DNA from: Pseudomonas sp. MH9.2
GTDB lineage: Bacteria; Pseudomonadota; Gammaproteobacteria; Pseudomonadales; Pseudomonadaceae
Length of the DNA: 64,000 nucleotides
NCBI RefSeq assembly: GCF_034353875.1
Contig: NZ_CP133784.1
Location: forward strand, 2,170,001 to 2,234,000
Direction of reading: 5' to 3'
Shown piece by piece: positions 47,971 to 59,800 of this stretch (the first letter of the stretch is position 1; each line of letters begins with the position of its first letter). A model generated the notes under the pieces. That model searched no databases, was not told the DNA's origin, and was given only the letters and a program-made list of their open reading frames with translations. The translations under genes and the position numbers were made by a program.

Positions 47971-48236
47971 CGTTTGTGCTTGGCTCTTTTCTGTATTGTC
48001 ACCATGCGATAGCAGACTAATATCAGTTTCTTGACAACTTTACAGATCAGCGCTCAAGTTCCACCTGTATTCGACCGACATAAATAGGGACAGCCTTACC
48101 TCGGTCTCTAGAACAGCGTTAACGCCGGGTACACGCAACTGACCTACAGATGTGATTGCCCCTTTGACGAGCCGCTTGTGTTTACCAATACTCGCACACG
48201 GTCACACGCTCCCAGCACGGATTAAGGAATAACCAT
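47971..48236. other. bifA upstream region
   Basis: About 266 bp between the sodB terminator and the bifA start; no reading frame or known RNA recognised. TTGACAACTTT near 48034 may be a -35 element. Confidence 0.4.
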
Positions 48237-50288
48237 TTGAAGCTGGAACTCAGAAACAGCTTGTCGGTAAAGCTGCTGCGCGTGGTGCTGCTCTCGACGT
48301 TGATCGTAGGGGTGGTCTTGAGTTGTGCGCAGATCGTCTTCGACGCCTACAAGACCCGACAAGCCGTCGCCAGTGATGCCGGACGCATCCTCGATATGTT
48401 CCGAGACCCCTCGACCCAGGCGGTGTACAGCCTGGACCGGGAGATGGGCATGCAGGTCATCGAGGGACTGTTTCAGGACAATGCGGTGCGCATGGCGTCC
48501 ATTGGGCATCCGAACGAAACCATGCTCGCGGAGAAATCCCGGGAACTGAAACAGACGTCCACCCGCTGGCTGACCGACCTGATCCTCGGACAGGAGCGCA
48601 GCTTCACTACTCAGCTGGTCGGTCATGGCCCGTACAGTGAGTATTACGGCGACCTGCGCATCACCCTCGATACCGCCACCTATGGCGAAAGTTTTATCGT
48701 CAGTTCAGTGATCATCTTCATTTCCGGCGTGCTGCGAGCCTTGGCCATGGGCCTGGTGCTGTACCTGGTCTATCACTGGCTGCTGACCAAACCGCTGTCG
48801 AAAATCATTGAACACCTGGCCCATATCAACCCCGACCGCCCCAGCCAGTATCAACTGCCGCTGCTCAAGGGTCATGAAAAAAATGAATTAGGCATTTGGG
48901 TCACCACCGCCAACCAATTGCTGGCCTCGATTGAACGCAACACGCATCTGCGCCACGAAGCCGAGAACAGCCTGCTGCGCATGTCCCAGTACGACTTCCT
49001 CACTGGACTGCCCAACCGCCAACAATTTCAACAACAACTGGACAAAATTCTGGTCGATGCCGGCCGCCTGCAACGTCGGGTTGCGGTGCTGTGTGTCGGG
49101 CTTGATGACTTTAAAGGCATCAACGAACAGTTCAGTTACCAGGCTGGCGACCAACTGTTGCTGGCGCTGGCTGACCGCCTGCGTGGCCATAGCGGCCGAC
49201 TGGGTGCCCTCGCCCGTTTGGGCGGCGATCAGTTTGCGTTGGTACAAGCCGATATCGAACAGCCCTACGAGGCCGCCGAGCTGGCGCAGAATATCCTCGA
49301 CGATCTGGAAGCCCCCTTTGCGCTGGACCAGCAGGAAATCCGTCTGCGCGCGACCATCGGCATCACCTTGTTCCCAGAAGATGGCGACAGCACCGAGAAG
49401 CTGCTGCAAAAAGCCGAACAGACCATGACCCTGGCCAAGTCCAGGTCGCGCAATCGGTATCAGTTCTATATCGCTAGCGTCGACAGCGAAATGCGTCGAC
49501 GCCGTGAGCTTGAAAAAGACCTGCGCGAAGCCTTGCCACGCGATCAGCTGTATCTGGTCTACCAGCCGCAGATCAGCTACCGCGATCACCGCGTCGTCGG
49601 GGTTGAAGCCTTGATACGCTGGCAGCACCCCGAGCACGGCCTGGTACCGCCTGACCTGTTCATTCCGCTGGCCGAGCAGAACGGCACGATCATCGCGATT
49701 GGCGAGTGGGTACTCGATCAGGCATGTCGGCAGTTACGCGAATGGCACGACCAGGGGTTCAGTGACCTGCGCATGGCAGTCAACCTGTCCACCGTGCAAC
49801 TGCACCACGCCGAATTGCCGCGCGTGGTAAACAACCTGCTGCAGATTTACCGCCTGCCGCCGCGCAGCCTGGAACTGGAGGTCACCGAAACCGGCCTGAT
49901 GGAAGACATCAGCACCGCAGCCCAGCATCTGCTTAGCCTGCGCCGCTCCGGCGCGTTGATCGCTATTGATGACTTCGGCACCGGCTATTCTTCCTTGAGT
50001 TACCTCAAGAGCTTGCCGCTGGACAAAATCAAGATCGACAAGAGCTTCGTCCAGGACCTGATTGATGACGACGATGACGCCACTATCGTGCGCGCTATCA
50101 TCCAGCTGGGTAAAAGTCTCGGCATGCAGGTGATTGCCGAAGGCGTAGAAACAGCCGAACAAGAGGCTTACATCATTTCTGAAGGCTGTCACGAAGGCCA
50201 GGGCTACCTCTACAGCAAGCCCCTGCCCGCCCGTGAACTGCTGGCTTACTTGAAGCAAGCCCAGCGCTCCAACGCGGAAATCCTGTAA
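48237..50288 (+). CDS. bifA: c-di-GMP phosphodiesterase BifA (GGDEF-EAL)
   Basis: 683 residues with a TTG start (TAAGGAAT lies 8-10 bases upstream). Two membrane helices (about 12-35 and 153-180) flank a periplasmic domain of about 115 residues. The GGDEF domain is degenerate, GGDQF at 329-333, as I recall for P. aeruginosa BifA. The EAL domain is intact: EALIR (457-461), EVTETGLMED, DDFGTGYSSLSYLKSLPLDKIKIDKSFV and EGVET. It should hydrolyse c-di-GMP and so oppose SadC, favouring motility over biofilm. Confidence 0.94.
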   Translation: MKLELRNSLSVKLLRVVLLSTLIVGVVLSCAQIVFDAYKTRQAVASDAGRILDMFRDPSTQAVYSLDREMGMQVIEGLFQDNAVRMASIGHPNETMLAEKSRELKQTSTRWLTDLILGQERSFTTQLVGHGPYSEYYGDLRITLDTATYGESFIVSSVIIFISGVLRALAMGLVLYLVYHWLLTKPLSKIIEHLAHINPDRPSQYQLPLLKGHEKNELGIWVTTANQLLASIERNTHLRHEAENSLLRMSQYDFLTGLPNRQQFQQQLDKILVDAGRLQRRVAVLCVGLDDFKGINEQFSYQAGDQLLLALADRLRGHSGRLGALARLGGDQFALVQADIEQPYEAAELAQNILDDLEAPFALDQQEIRLRATIGITLFPEDGDSTEKLLQKAEQTMTLAKSRSRNRYQFYIASVDSEMRRRRELEKDLREALPRDQLYLVYQPQISYRDHRVVGVEALIRWQHPEHGLVPPDLFIPLAEQNGTIIAIGEWVLDQACRQLREWHDQGFSDLRMAVNLSTVQLHHAELPRVVNNLLQIYRLPPRSLELEVTETGLMEDISTAAQHLLSLRRSGALIAIDDFGTGYSSLSYLKSLPLDKIKIDKSFVQDLIDDDDDATIVRAIIQLGKSLGMQVIAEGVETAEQEAYIISEGCHEGQGYLYSKPLPARELLAYLKQAQRSNAEIL

Positions 50289-50460
50289 CCCGGAACGGCC
50301 CCGCTCTACCACTCCTTCCCCCCGCAGTTACACGCCGAAATGCTGAGTAACCAAGTTTTTCTGCGCGGCCCCTTTACATAGAATGCATATCTTTCGCATT
50401 ATGGCGCCGCTTTTCCAATTGCTAACGCGTGTTATTCACTTCTCGACGCAGGATTTCGTC

Positions 50461-51801
<1,341 letters not shown>

Positions 51802-51843
51802 TTCAAGGTTCATACCCATTACATAGGTAAGTGTGATGGCCTC

Positions 51844-51908
51844 TTCGTGAATAAATTCACTCCCACAGAAAACATGCGATTCCCTGTGGGAGTGAACTCA
51901 TTCACGAA
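51844..51908. repeat. Palindromic intergenic repeat, second copy of the TTCGcGAA/CCCACAG type
   Basis: TTCGTGAATAAATTCACTCCCACAG pairs with CTGTGGGAGTGAACTCATTCACGAA around a 15-base centre. It resembles the copy at 15653-15708 and may weaken transcription between the imelysin and cytochrome genes. Confidence 0.75.
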
Positions 51909-51949
51909 AGCGGTATGTCAGGCCAAAACCGCACTATCAGGATGCTCCA

Positions 51950-53380
51950 GTGATTCCCTTGCTATCCCGCCTATCCCTTCCCCTGCTCCTGGTCATGACC
52001 ATGAGTGCGTGCGATCACGCGCCGCGTTTCACTAAAGCCGAGCCGGGTGAAGCGTTGTCGGGGGGAAGCGCGACGGTGAGCAAGACAGACCGGAATGCTT
52101 TTTCGCTGCCCTCAGCCAATCTTTCGCCTGTACGGCGTCTGGATTTCAGCGTCGGCAATAGCTTTTTTCGCAGCCCGTGGGTGATCGCGCCGTCGACCAC
52201 CACCGCACGTGACGGCCTGGGCCCGCTGTTCAATACCAACGCCTGCCAGAACTGCCACATCAAGGACGGCCGCGGCCATCCACCTGCACCAGGCGACAGC
52301 AATGCGGTGTCGATGCTGGTGCGCCTGTCGATCCCCAATGATCCCGCCTACGCCACACTCATTGAGCAATCGGGCGTGCTGCCCGAACCGGTGTATGGCG
52401 GGCAACTGCAGGACATGGCGATCCCCGGCGTCGCACCGGAAGGTAAGGTTCGCGTCGACTATGAGCTGTTGCCGGTGACCTTCAAGGACGGCACACGGAT
52501 CGAATTACGTCAGCCCAAACTGCAGATTACCCAACTCGGCTATGGACCGATGCACCCCGGCACCCTTTTCTCCGCGCGGGTCGCACCACCGATGATTGGG
52601 TTAGGTCTGTTGGAGGCGATCCCGGATGCGGCAATTCTGGCCAACGCCGACACTCAACACCAACGGAACAATGGCATTACCGGGCGCCCCAACCGGGTCT
52701 GGGACGACGCACAACAGAAAATCGTGCTGGGGCGATTTGGCTGGAAAGCCGGGCAGCCGAATCTCAACCAGCAAACTGCGCACGCCTTCTCGGGCGATAT
52801 GGGCCTGACCACCGGCCTCAAAACCGCCGATGACTGCACCTCGACCCAAATCGACTGCCTCAACGCGCCAACCGGTAAAGGCCCTGAAGGCGAACCGGAG
52901 GTCAGTGATAACATCCTGCGTCTGGTGCTGTTTTACAGCCGCAACCTGGGAGTGCCCGCGCGACGGGATGTCGACAACCGACAGGTGCTGGCCGGCAAGA
53001 CTCTGTTTTATCAAACAGGCTGTCAGCAGTGTCATACGCCACAGTTCACCACGGGTGCCAACGCCGCCGAACCCGAGCAGGCCAATCAAGTGATCCGCCC
53101 TTACAGCGATTTGTTGCTGCACGACATGGGCGAAGGACTGGCCGACCATCGCAGCGAGTTTCAAGCCACTGGCCGCGACTGGCGTACTCCGCCGTTGTGG
53201 GGCATTGGCCTGACCGAAACAGTCAGCGGGCACACACAGTTTTTACACGACGGTCGCGCTCGGAACCTGCTTGAAGCCGTGCTCTGGCACGGTGGCGAAG
53301 CGCACGCCGCGCAGCAACAAGTATTGGCGTTTAGCGCCGAACAGCGCACTGCATTATTAGCGTTTTTGAACTCGCTTTAA
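51950..53380 (+). CDS. Di-heme cytochrome c-type oxidoreductase (DUF1111 family) lipoprotein
   Basis: 476 residues with a GTG start. Lipobox TMSAC gives Cys21. Two c-type heme sites: CQNCH (99-103) and CQQCH (358-362). The protein resembles the thiol oxidoreductase/DUF1111 family seen next to imelysins. Likely acts in the periplasm as an electron-transfer partner, perhaps oxidising or reducing iron. Electron donor and acceptor unknown. Confidence 0.88.
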   Translation: MIPLLSRLSLPLLLVMTMSACDHAPRFTKAEPGEALSGGSATVSKTDRNAFSLPSANLSPVRRLDFSVGNSFFRSPWVIAPSTTTARDGLGPLFNTNACQNCHIKDGRGHPPAPGDSNAVSMLVRLSIPNDPAYATLIEQSGVLPEPVYGGQLQDMAIPGVAPEGKVRVDYELLPVTFKDGTRIELRQPKLQITQLGYGPMHPGTLFSARVAPPMIGLGLLEAIPDAAILANADTQHQRNNGITGRPNRVWDDAQQKIVLGRFGWKAGQPNLNQQTAHAFSGDMGLTTGLKTADDCTSTQIDCLNAPTGKGPEGEPEVSDNILRLVLFYSRNLGVPARRDVDNRQVLAGKTLFYQTGCQQCHTPQFTTGANAAEPEQANQVIRPYSDLLLHDMGEGLADHRSEFQATGRDWRTPPLWGIGLTETVSGHTQFLHDGRARNLLEAVLWHGGEAHAAQQQVLAFSAEQRTALLAFLNSL

Positions 53381-53416
53381 CGATGTAATCCCTATTGATG
53401 AGAAGAGGAGCCGGAC

Positions 53417-54481
53417 ATGTTCCGCCCCAAACTGTTATTCACCAGCCTGGCCGCCTTTGCCATCGCCGCCTGCTCGCCACAAGACCCACAGGCCGTGACG
53501 TCTGCCGCCATCGCCAAACAGGTGATACTGCCGACCTACAGTCGCTGGGTCGATGCCGACCGCCAACTGTCGATCAGCGCGTTGGCGTTCTGTCAGGGCA
53601 CGTCAGACTTGGACACCGCCCGCGCCGACTTCCTGCACGCGCAAAAAGCCTGGGCTGAATTACAGCCATTGCTGATTGGTCCATTGGCCGAAGGCAATCG
53701 CGCCTGGCAAGTCCAGTTCTGGCCAGACAAAAAGAACCTAGTGGGGCGCCAGGTAGAGCAATTGGTCAGCGCACAACCGCAGATCAATGCCGACGCACTG
53801 AGCAAGTCCAGCGTCGTGGTGCAGGGCCTTTCGGCGTATGAATACATCCTGTTCGACGCCAATGTCGACATGGCCAACACCGAGCAAAAAACCCGTTATT
53901 GCCCCCTGCTGATCGCTATCGGTGAGCGCCAGAAAGCGCTGGCCGAGGAGATCCTGACCGGCTGGAACAGCACTGATGGCATGCTCGCACAATTGAGCAA
54001 GTTCCCTAATCCGCGTTATGCCGACGCCCATGAAGCCATCGCTGAATTGCTTCGGGTGCAGGTCACCGCACTGGACAGCCTGAAGAAAAAACTTGGCACG
54101 CCATTGGGTCGTCAGACCAAGGGCATACCACAGCCGTTCCAGGCCGACGCCTGGCGCAGCAAGGCATCGCTCAGTAGCCTGGAAGCCAGCTTGATCAGCG
54201 CCGAGACGGTGTGGTCTGGCGTCGACAACCACGGCCTGCGTGGCCTGCTGCCCGCCGAACAAAAACCACTGGCCGACAAAATCGATGCCGCTTATGCCGC
54301 CAGCCGCCAGCTGCTTTCAGCGTTGAAACCTCCGTTGACCGACCTGCTCGCCACCGACGCTGGTCGTCAGCAGCTCAATGCCTTCTACGACAGCCTCAAC
54401 GCCCTCCATCGTTTGCATGAAGGCGAACTCGCCAAGGCGCTGGATATCCAGCTTGGCTTCAACGCTAATGATGGTGACTGA
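53417..54481 (+). CDS. Second imelysin-family lipoprotein, lacking the GxHxxE His
   Basis: 354 residues; AAGAGGAG upstream of the ATG. Lipobox AIAAC gives Cys19. The imelysin-like helical domain is present, but the expected GxHxxE is GLSAYEYILF (137-146), so the His is replaced. It probably has the scaffold without the metal site of the first imelysin. Spaced 36 bp after the di-heme gene; the next gene begins just after its stop. Confidence 0.86.
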   Translation: MFRPKLLFTSLAAFAIAACSPQDPQAVTSAAIAKQVILPTYSRWVDADRQLSISALAFCQGTSDLDTARADFLHAQKAWAELQPLLIGPLAEGNRAWQVQFWPDKKNLVGRQVEQLVSAQPQINADALSKSSVVVQGLSAYEYILFDANVDMANTEQKTRYCPLLIAIGERQKALAEEILTGWNSTDGMLAQLSKFPNPRYADAHEAIAELLRVQVTALDSLKKKLGTPLGRQTKGIPQPFQADAWRSKASLSSLEASLISAETVWSGVDNHGLRGLLPAEQKPLADKIDAAYAASRQLLSALKPPLTDLLATDAGRQQLNAFYDSLNALHRLHEGELAKALDIQLGFNANDGD

Positions 54482-54482
54482 T

Positions 54483-55595
54483 ATGTTGCGACGTCAGGCC
54501 CTGGCCCTTGGAAGTCTGCTGCTCGGCGCTTGTACGCTGGGCGGCTGGACACTCTTTCAGCAAAAGGGGTTTCGGCAAAAAGGGGCGAACCCTCTGCTGC
54601 TTTCCGCTCGGGACGATGGCAACGGCAAGCACTATGCCGTGGGGTATCGTCTGGACGGCAGCCAAGTCTTCGCCACTCAGGTCGGCCAACGTTGCCATGA
54701 CATCATCAATCACCCTGACCTGCCCTTGGCGCTGTTCGTCGCGCGCAGGCCCGGGACGCAAAGCTACCTGCTCGACTTGCGGGACGGTCGTTTGCTCCAG
54801 ACCCTCACGTCCCGGCCCAACCGGCACTTCTACGGCCACGCCGTCATTCACAAAAGTGGCGAATGGCTGTACGCCACTGAAAACGACACCACCGACCCAG
54901 GACGCGGGGTGCTGAGCGTCTATCAGTTCGTCAACGAACGCCTGGTACACAGTGGCGAAATCCCTACCCACGGCGTCGGCCCTCATCAGGTGTCGTGGAT
55001 GCCCGATGGCGAAACCCTGGTGGTCGCCAACGGCGGGATTCGCACCGAAGCCGAAAGCCGGGTCGAAATGAACCTCAATGCCATGCAGCCCAGCTTGGTG
55101 CTGATGCAGCGCGATGGCACCTTGTTGAGCAAAGAAGCCCTCAGCCAGTCGATGAACAGCATCCGCCATCTGGCCATCGCCAGCGACGGCACGATTGTCG
55201 CGGGGCAGCAGTTCATGGGCGAAGCACACGAGTCGTCTGAACTGCTGGCGATCAAACGCCCCGGCCAGCCCTTCGTGGCGTTCCCGGTGGCCGACAGCCA
55301 ATCGCAGGCGATGAATCACTACACCGCCAGCGTTGCAGTGCACAGCGAACTGCGTCTGGTGGCCCTCACCGCACCGCGCGGCAACCGCTTTTTTATCTGG
55401 GATCTGGACAGCGGCGAAGTGCGTCTCGATGCGTCACTGGCCGACTGCGCAGGCGTCGGCGCAGTGACGGATGGTTTCGTCGTCACCTCAGGCCAGGGAC
55501 GCTGTCGATTCTACGATTGTCGGCAAACAGAGCTGCTGGCAAAGCCTCTTGAATTGCCGGCGGGGCTCTGGGATAACCATCTGCATCTGGTTTGA
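54483..55595 (+). CDS. DUF1513 protein with lipoprotein or TAT-like signal
   Basis: 370 residues from MLRRQALALGS; an upstream ATG five codons earlier is possible. The N-terminus has a twin arginine (LRRQALALG) and a lipobox LLLGAC. The rest looks like a beta-propeller (repeated units such as GHAVIHKSGEWLYATENDT, PHQVSWMPDGETLVVANGG, IRHLAIASDGTIVAGQQ). Fourth gene of the imelysin cluster. Family members occur with imelysins and di-heme proteins; role unknown. Confidence 0.85.
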   Translation: MLRRQALALGSLLLGACTLGGWTLFQQKGFRQKGANPLLLSARDDGNGKHYAVGYRLDGSQVFATQVGQRCHDIINHPDLPLALFVARRPGTQSYLLDLRDGRLLQTLTSRPNRHFYGHAVIHKSGEWLYATENDTTDPGRGVLSVYQFVNERLVHSGEIPTHGVGPHQVSWMPDGETLVVANGGIRTEAESRVEMNLNAMQPSLVLMQRDGTLLSKEALSQSMNSIRHLAIASDGTIVAGQQFMGEAHESSELLAIKRPGQPFVAFPVADSQSQAMNHYTASVAVHSELRLVALTAPRGNRFFIWDLDSGEVRLDASLADCAGVGAVTDGFVVTSGQGRCRFYDCRQTELLAKPLELPAGLWDNHLHLV

Positions 55596-55727
55596 TGCAG
55601 GGCCAGCAAAGCTGGCTTATCCTGAACCAGCACGCCCGTAGTTCCTGCAGTATCGCCCCGAGACAACGCCGGGGCGGCGGGATTCATGTGCTCGCCCGAT
55701 TCAACGGTTTTTCCAAGGAAGTGGAAT

Positions 55728-56878
55728 ATGCTGCGTCGCCGGATGCTGATCATGTTGGGGGTTGTGCTGCTCGTGGCGCTGAGCCTAGCGGGCTATAAAG
55801 CCTTTTCCGTCTATCGGCAGATCCAGGTATTCGCCACCCCCAAACCGCCCATCAATGTTGCCGTCGTTACCGCCAACGAACAACCGTGGCAGAGTCAGCT
55901 CCCGGCGATTGGCACCCTCAAGGCCTTGCAAGGGGTCGATCTGAGCCTGGAGATTGCAGGGACGGTCAAGGCCTTGCAGTTCGAGTCCGGGCAGAAGGTC
56001 ACTGCTGGTCAGCTGCTCCTGCAGTTGGACAGCGATGTTGAAAGGGCGCTGTTGGGCACCGCTGAAGCTGAATTGGGCCTGGCGAAGATTGAGCACGGAC
56101 GTGGCAGCCAATTGGTCGGTAGCCAGGCCATCTCCAAAGGCGATTTCGACCGGCTCGCCGCACAGTTGAAAAAAGCCTACGCCTCGGTCGCCCAATTAAA
56201 TGCCGCGTTGGCGAAAAAAAGCATCCTCGCCCCCTTCAGCGGCACCATCGGCATTCGTCAGGTGGATGTCGGTGATTACCTCGCGAGCGGCACGATGATC
56301 GCCACGTTGCAGAATTTGAGCAGTTTGTACGTCGACTTCTATGTACCTGAGCAAGCGGTGCCGAAACTGGCGGTTGGCCAGGTAGCGCTGGTCACCGTAG
56401 CGGCCTATCCGGCACAAACCTTTGAGGCGAAAATCAGCGCAATCAACCCGAAAGTCGATGACGCCACGCGCAACATACTGGTCCGCGCCACGCTGCCTAA
56501 CCCTGGCGGCGAGCTGCTGCCGGGGATGTTCGCCAGTCTGCAGGTATTGCTACCCGGCGCCAGCACCCGCGTGGTGGTCCCGGAAAGCGCGATCAGCTAT
56601 ACCCTCTACGGCAATTCGGTGTATCTCGTGGTGGCGAAAAAACCGCCGGGGGCGAGCCCGAAAAAGACGCCAAAGGCGAGCCGCAATGGACCGTGGAGCG
56701 GCGCTTCGTCGAGACGGGCGAGCACCGCAATGGTCGAGTGGTTGTCAGCAAAGGGCTGAGCGCCGGTGAACGGGTGGTCAGCGCTGGCCAGCTCAAACTG
56801 GACACTGGAGCCCATGTCGCCATCAGTGCCGACAAGACACTGCAAGCCGAACAGAACAGCCCGCCACGCGCTGACTGA
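55728..56878 (+). pseudogene. mexV: RND efflux membrane-fusion protein MexV, frameshifted near the 3' end
   Basis: The adaptor is recognisable over about 310 residues from the ATG at MLRRRMLIMLG. It has an N-terminal anchor, lipoyl/barrel-sandwich parts (GTVKALQFESGQKVTAGQLLLQLDSD, KKSILAPFSGTIGIRQVDVGDYL) and a beta barrel. After VVAKKPPG the frame is lost; it reads on to a stop at 56757-56759. The expected tail (GEPEKDAKGEPQWTVERRFVETG...GLSAGERVVSAGQLKLDTGAHV) is intact in another frame down to 56878. The break fits loss of one base from a G run (five G at 56648-56652; six restores PPGGEPEKD). This could be a real mutation or a homopolymer sequencing error. Confidence 0.88.
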
Positions 56879-56892
56879 TCAAGGAATTCTTC

Positions 56893-59800
56893 ATGGCGTT
56901 TACAGATCCGTTCATCCGTCGTCCGGTGCTGGCCACCGTCATCAGCCTGCTGATTGTACTCTTGGGCTTCCAGGCATTCGGCAAGCTGACCATTCGCCAA
57001 TACCCGCAGATGGAAAACGCCCTGATCACTGTGACAACGGCTTACCCCGGGGCCAACGCCGAGACTATCCAGGGCTATATCACCCAGCCGTTGCAACAGA
57101 GTCTGGCCAGCGCCGAAGGCATTGATTACATGACCTCGGTCAGTCGTCAGAACTTTTCGGTGGTGTCGATTTATGCACGCATCGGTGCGGACAGCGACCG
57201 GCTCTTCACCGAGCTGCTGGCCAAGGCCAACGAGGTCAAGAACAAGCTGCCGCAAGACGCTGAAGACCCTGTATTGAACAAGCAGGCCGCCGATTCAACC
57301 GCCCTGATGTACATCAGCTTCTATAGCAGCGAATTGAGTAACCCGCAGATCACCGACTATCTGTCACGGGTGATTCAGCCCAAGCTTGCGACCCTGCCGG
57401 GCATGGCCGAAGCAGAGATTATCGGCAATCAAGTCTTTGCCATGCGCCTGTGGCTCGACCCAGTGCGCCTCGCCGGTTACGGCCTGACCGCCAGTGATGT
57501 CACTGCGGCCGTGCGCCGCTACAACTACCTGTCCGCTGCCGGCGAAGTAAAAGGCGAATACGTGGTCACCAGCATCAATGCTGCCACCGAATTGAAGTCT
57601 GCCGAAGCCTTTGCCGCCATCCCGCTGAAAATCTCGGGCGACCGCCGCGTGCTGCTCAGCGATGTCGCCCGAGTGGAAATGGGGGCGGAAAACTATAACG
57701 CGATCAGTTCTTTCGATGGCACGCCGTCGGTCTATATCGCTATCAGGGGTACGCCCAGTTCCAACCCGCTGGACGTGATCAAGGAAGTGCGCAAGATCTT
57801 GCCGGAGCTGGAAAACCAGTTGCCGCCCACCCTGAAAATTTCCATTGCCTATGACGCTACCCTGTTTATTCAGGCATCGATTCATGAGGTGATGAAAACC
57901 CTGATCGAAGCGGTGTTGATCGTGATTGTCGTGGTGTTCCTGTTCCTCGGCGCCCTGCGTTCGGTGCTGATCCCGGTGATTACCATTCCGTTGTCGATGA
58001 TCGGCGTGTTGTTCTTCATGCAACTGATGGGTTACTCGATCAACTTGCTGACCTTGCTCGCGATGGTGCTGGCGATCGGGCTGGTGGTGGACGATGCGAT
58101 TGTGGTGGTGGAGAACATCCATCGGCATATCGAGGAGAGAAAGACGCCGTTCAACGCGGCCATTGAAGGCGCCAGGGAAATCGCGAGGCCGGTGGTGTCG
58201 ATGACCCTGACCCTGGCAGCCGTCTATGCGCCCATCGGTTTTCTTCAAGGCCTGAGCGGGGCCCTGTTTAAGGAGTTCGCCCTGACGCTGGCAGGCGCGG
58301 TGGTTATTTCGGGAGTGGTAGCGCTAACGTTGTCGCCGATGATGTGCGCCCTGCTTTTACGTCACAACGAGAATCCTCGTGGCCTGTCGCACAAACTTGA
58401 TCAGACCTTCGGACGCCTCAAGGCCCGCTACCAACGCATGCTGCACGGCACGCTGAATACGCGGCCCGTGGTGCTGGTGTTTGCCTTGATCGTGTTATGC
58501 CTGATTCCGGCGCTGCTCAAGTTCACCAAATCGGAATTGGCGCCCGATGAAGACCAGGGCATCATTTTCATGATGGCCACGTCGCCACAACCGACTAATC
58601 TCGACTACCTGAACGCCTACACCGATGAGTTCATCGGGATCTTCAGGACGTTTCCCGAGTATTACTCCTCGTTCCAGATCAATGGCTTTGACGGGGTGCA
58701 GACCGGTATCGGCGGTTTCCTGCTCAAGCCGTGGAACGAGCGCAACCGCACGCAGATGCAGCTTCTGCCTGAGCTGCAGGCCAAAGTCGCGAAGATCGCG
58801 GGCCTGCAAGTGTTCGGTTTCAACTTGCCGTCGCTGCCGGGTACGGGCGAAGGCCTGCCTTTCCAGTTCGTGATCAATACGCCGAACGACTATGAGTCGC
58901 TGCTGCAAGTGGCCACCCGGATAAAGACGCGCGCGGCCGAGTCAGGCAAGTTTGCGTTTCTCGATATTGATCTGGCCTTCGACAAGCCCGAGGTAGTGGT
59001 CGATATCGATCGGGCCAAGGCGGCGCAGATGGGTGTGTCCATGCTCGATCTGGGCGGCACGCTGGCAACATTGCTCGGCGAAGCGGAGATTAACCGTTTC
59101 ACCCTTGATGGCCGCAGCTACAAGGTCATCGCGCAAGTCGAACGGCCGTATCGGGACAATCCTGACTGGCTGAACAATTACTACGTGAAGAACAACAAAG
59201 GCGAACTCCTGGCACTGTCGACGCTGATCAAGGTCCATGACCGGGCCAAACCGCGTCAGTTGAACCAGTTTCAGCAACTGAATTCGGCGATTATTCAGGG
59301 TTTCCCGATTGTCGGCATGGGCGAGGCTATCGAGACCGTTCGCCAGATCGCCACAGAAGAAGCACCACACGGTTATGCCTACGACTATGCGGGCGCTGCG
59401 CGGCAGTTCGTGCAGGAAGGCAATGCCTTGTGGATGACCTTTGCTCTGGCACTGGCGATTATTTTTTTGGTGCTGGCGGCGCAGTTCGAAAGCTTTCGAG
59501 ACCCATTGGTCATTCTGGTGACGGTCCCGCTATCGATCTGCGGGGCACTGATTCCGTTGTTTCTGGGGCTATCGAGCATGAACATCTATACACAGGTGGG
59601 ACTGGTGACGCTGATAGGGCTGATCAGCAAGCACGGCATCCTGATCGTTGAGTTCGCCAACCAATTACGCCGCGACAAGGGCCTGAGCGCCCGCGAAGCG
59701 GTCGAAGAAGCCGCTGCGATTCGTCTGCGTCCGGTATTGATGACCACGGCTGCGATGGTATTTGGCATGGTGCCGCTGATTCTTGCTACCGGTGCCGGGG

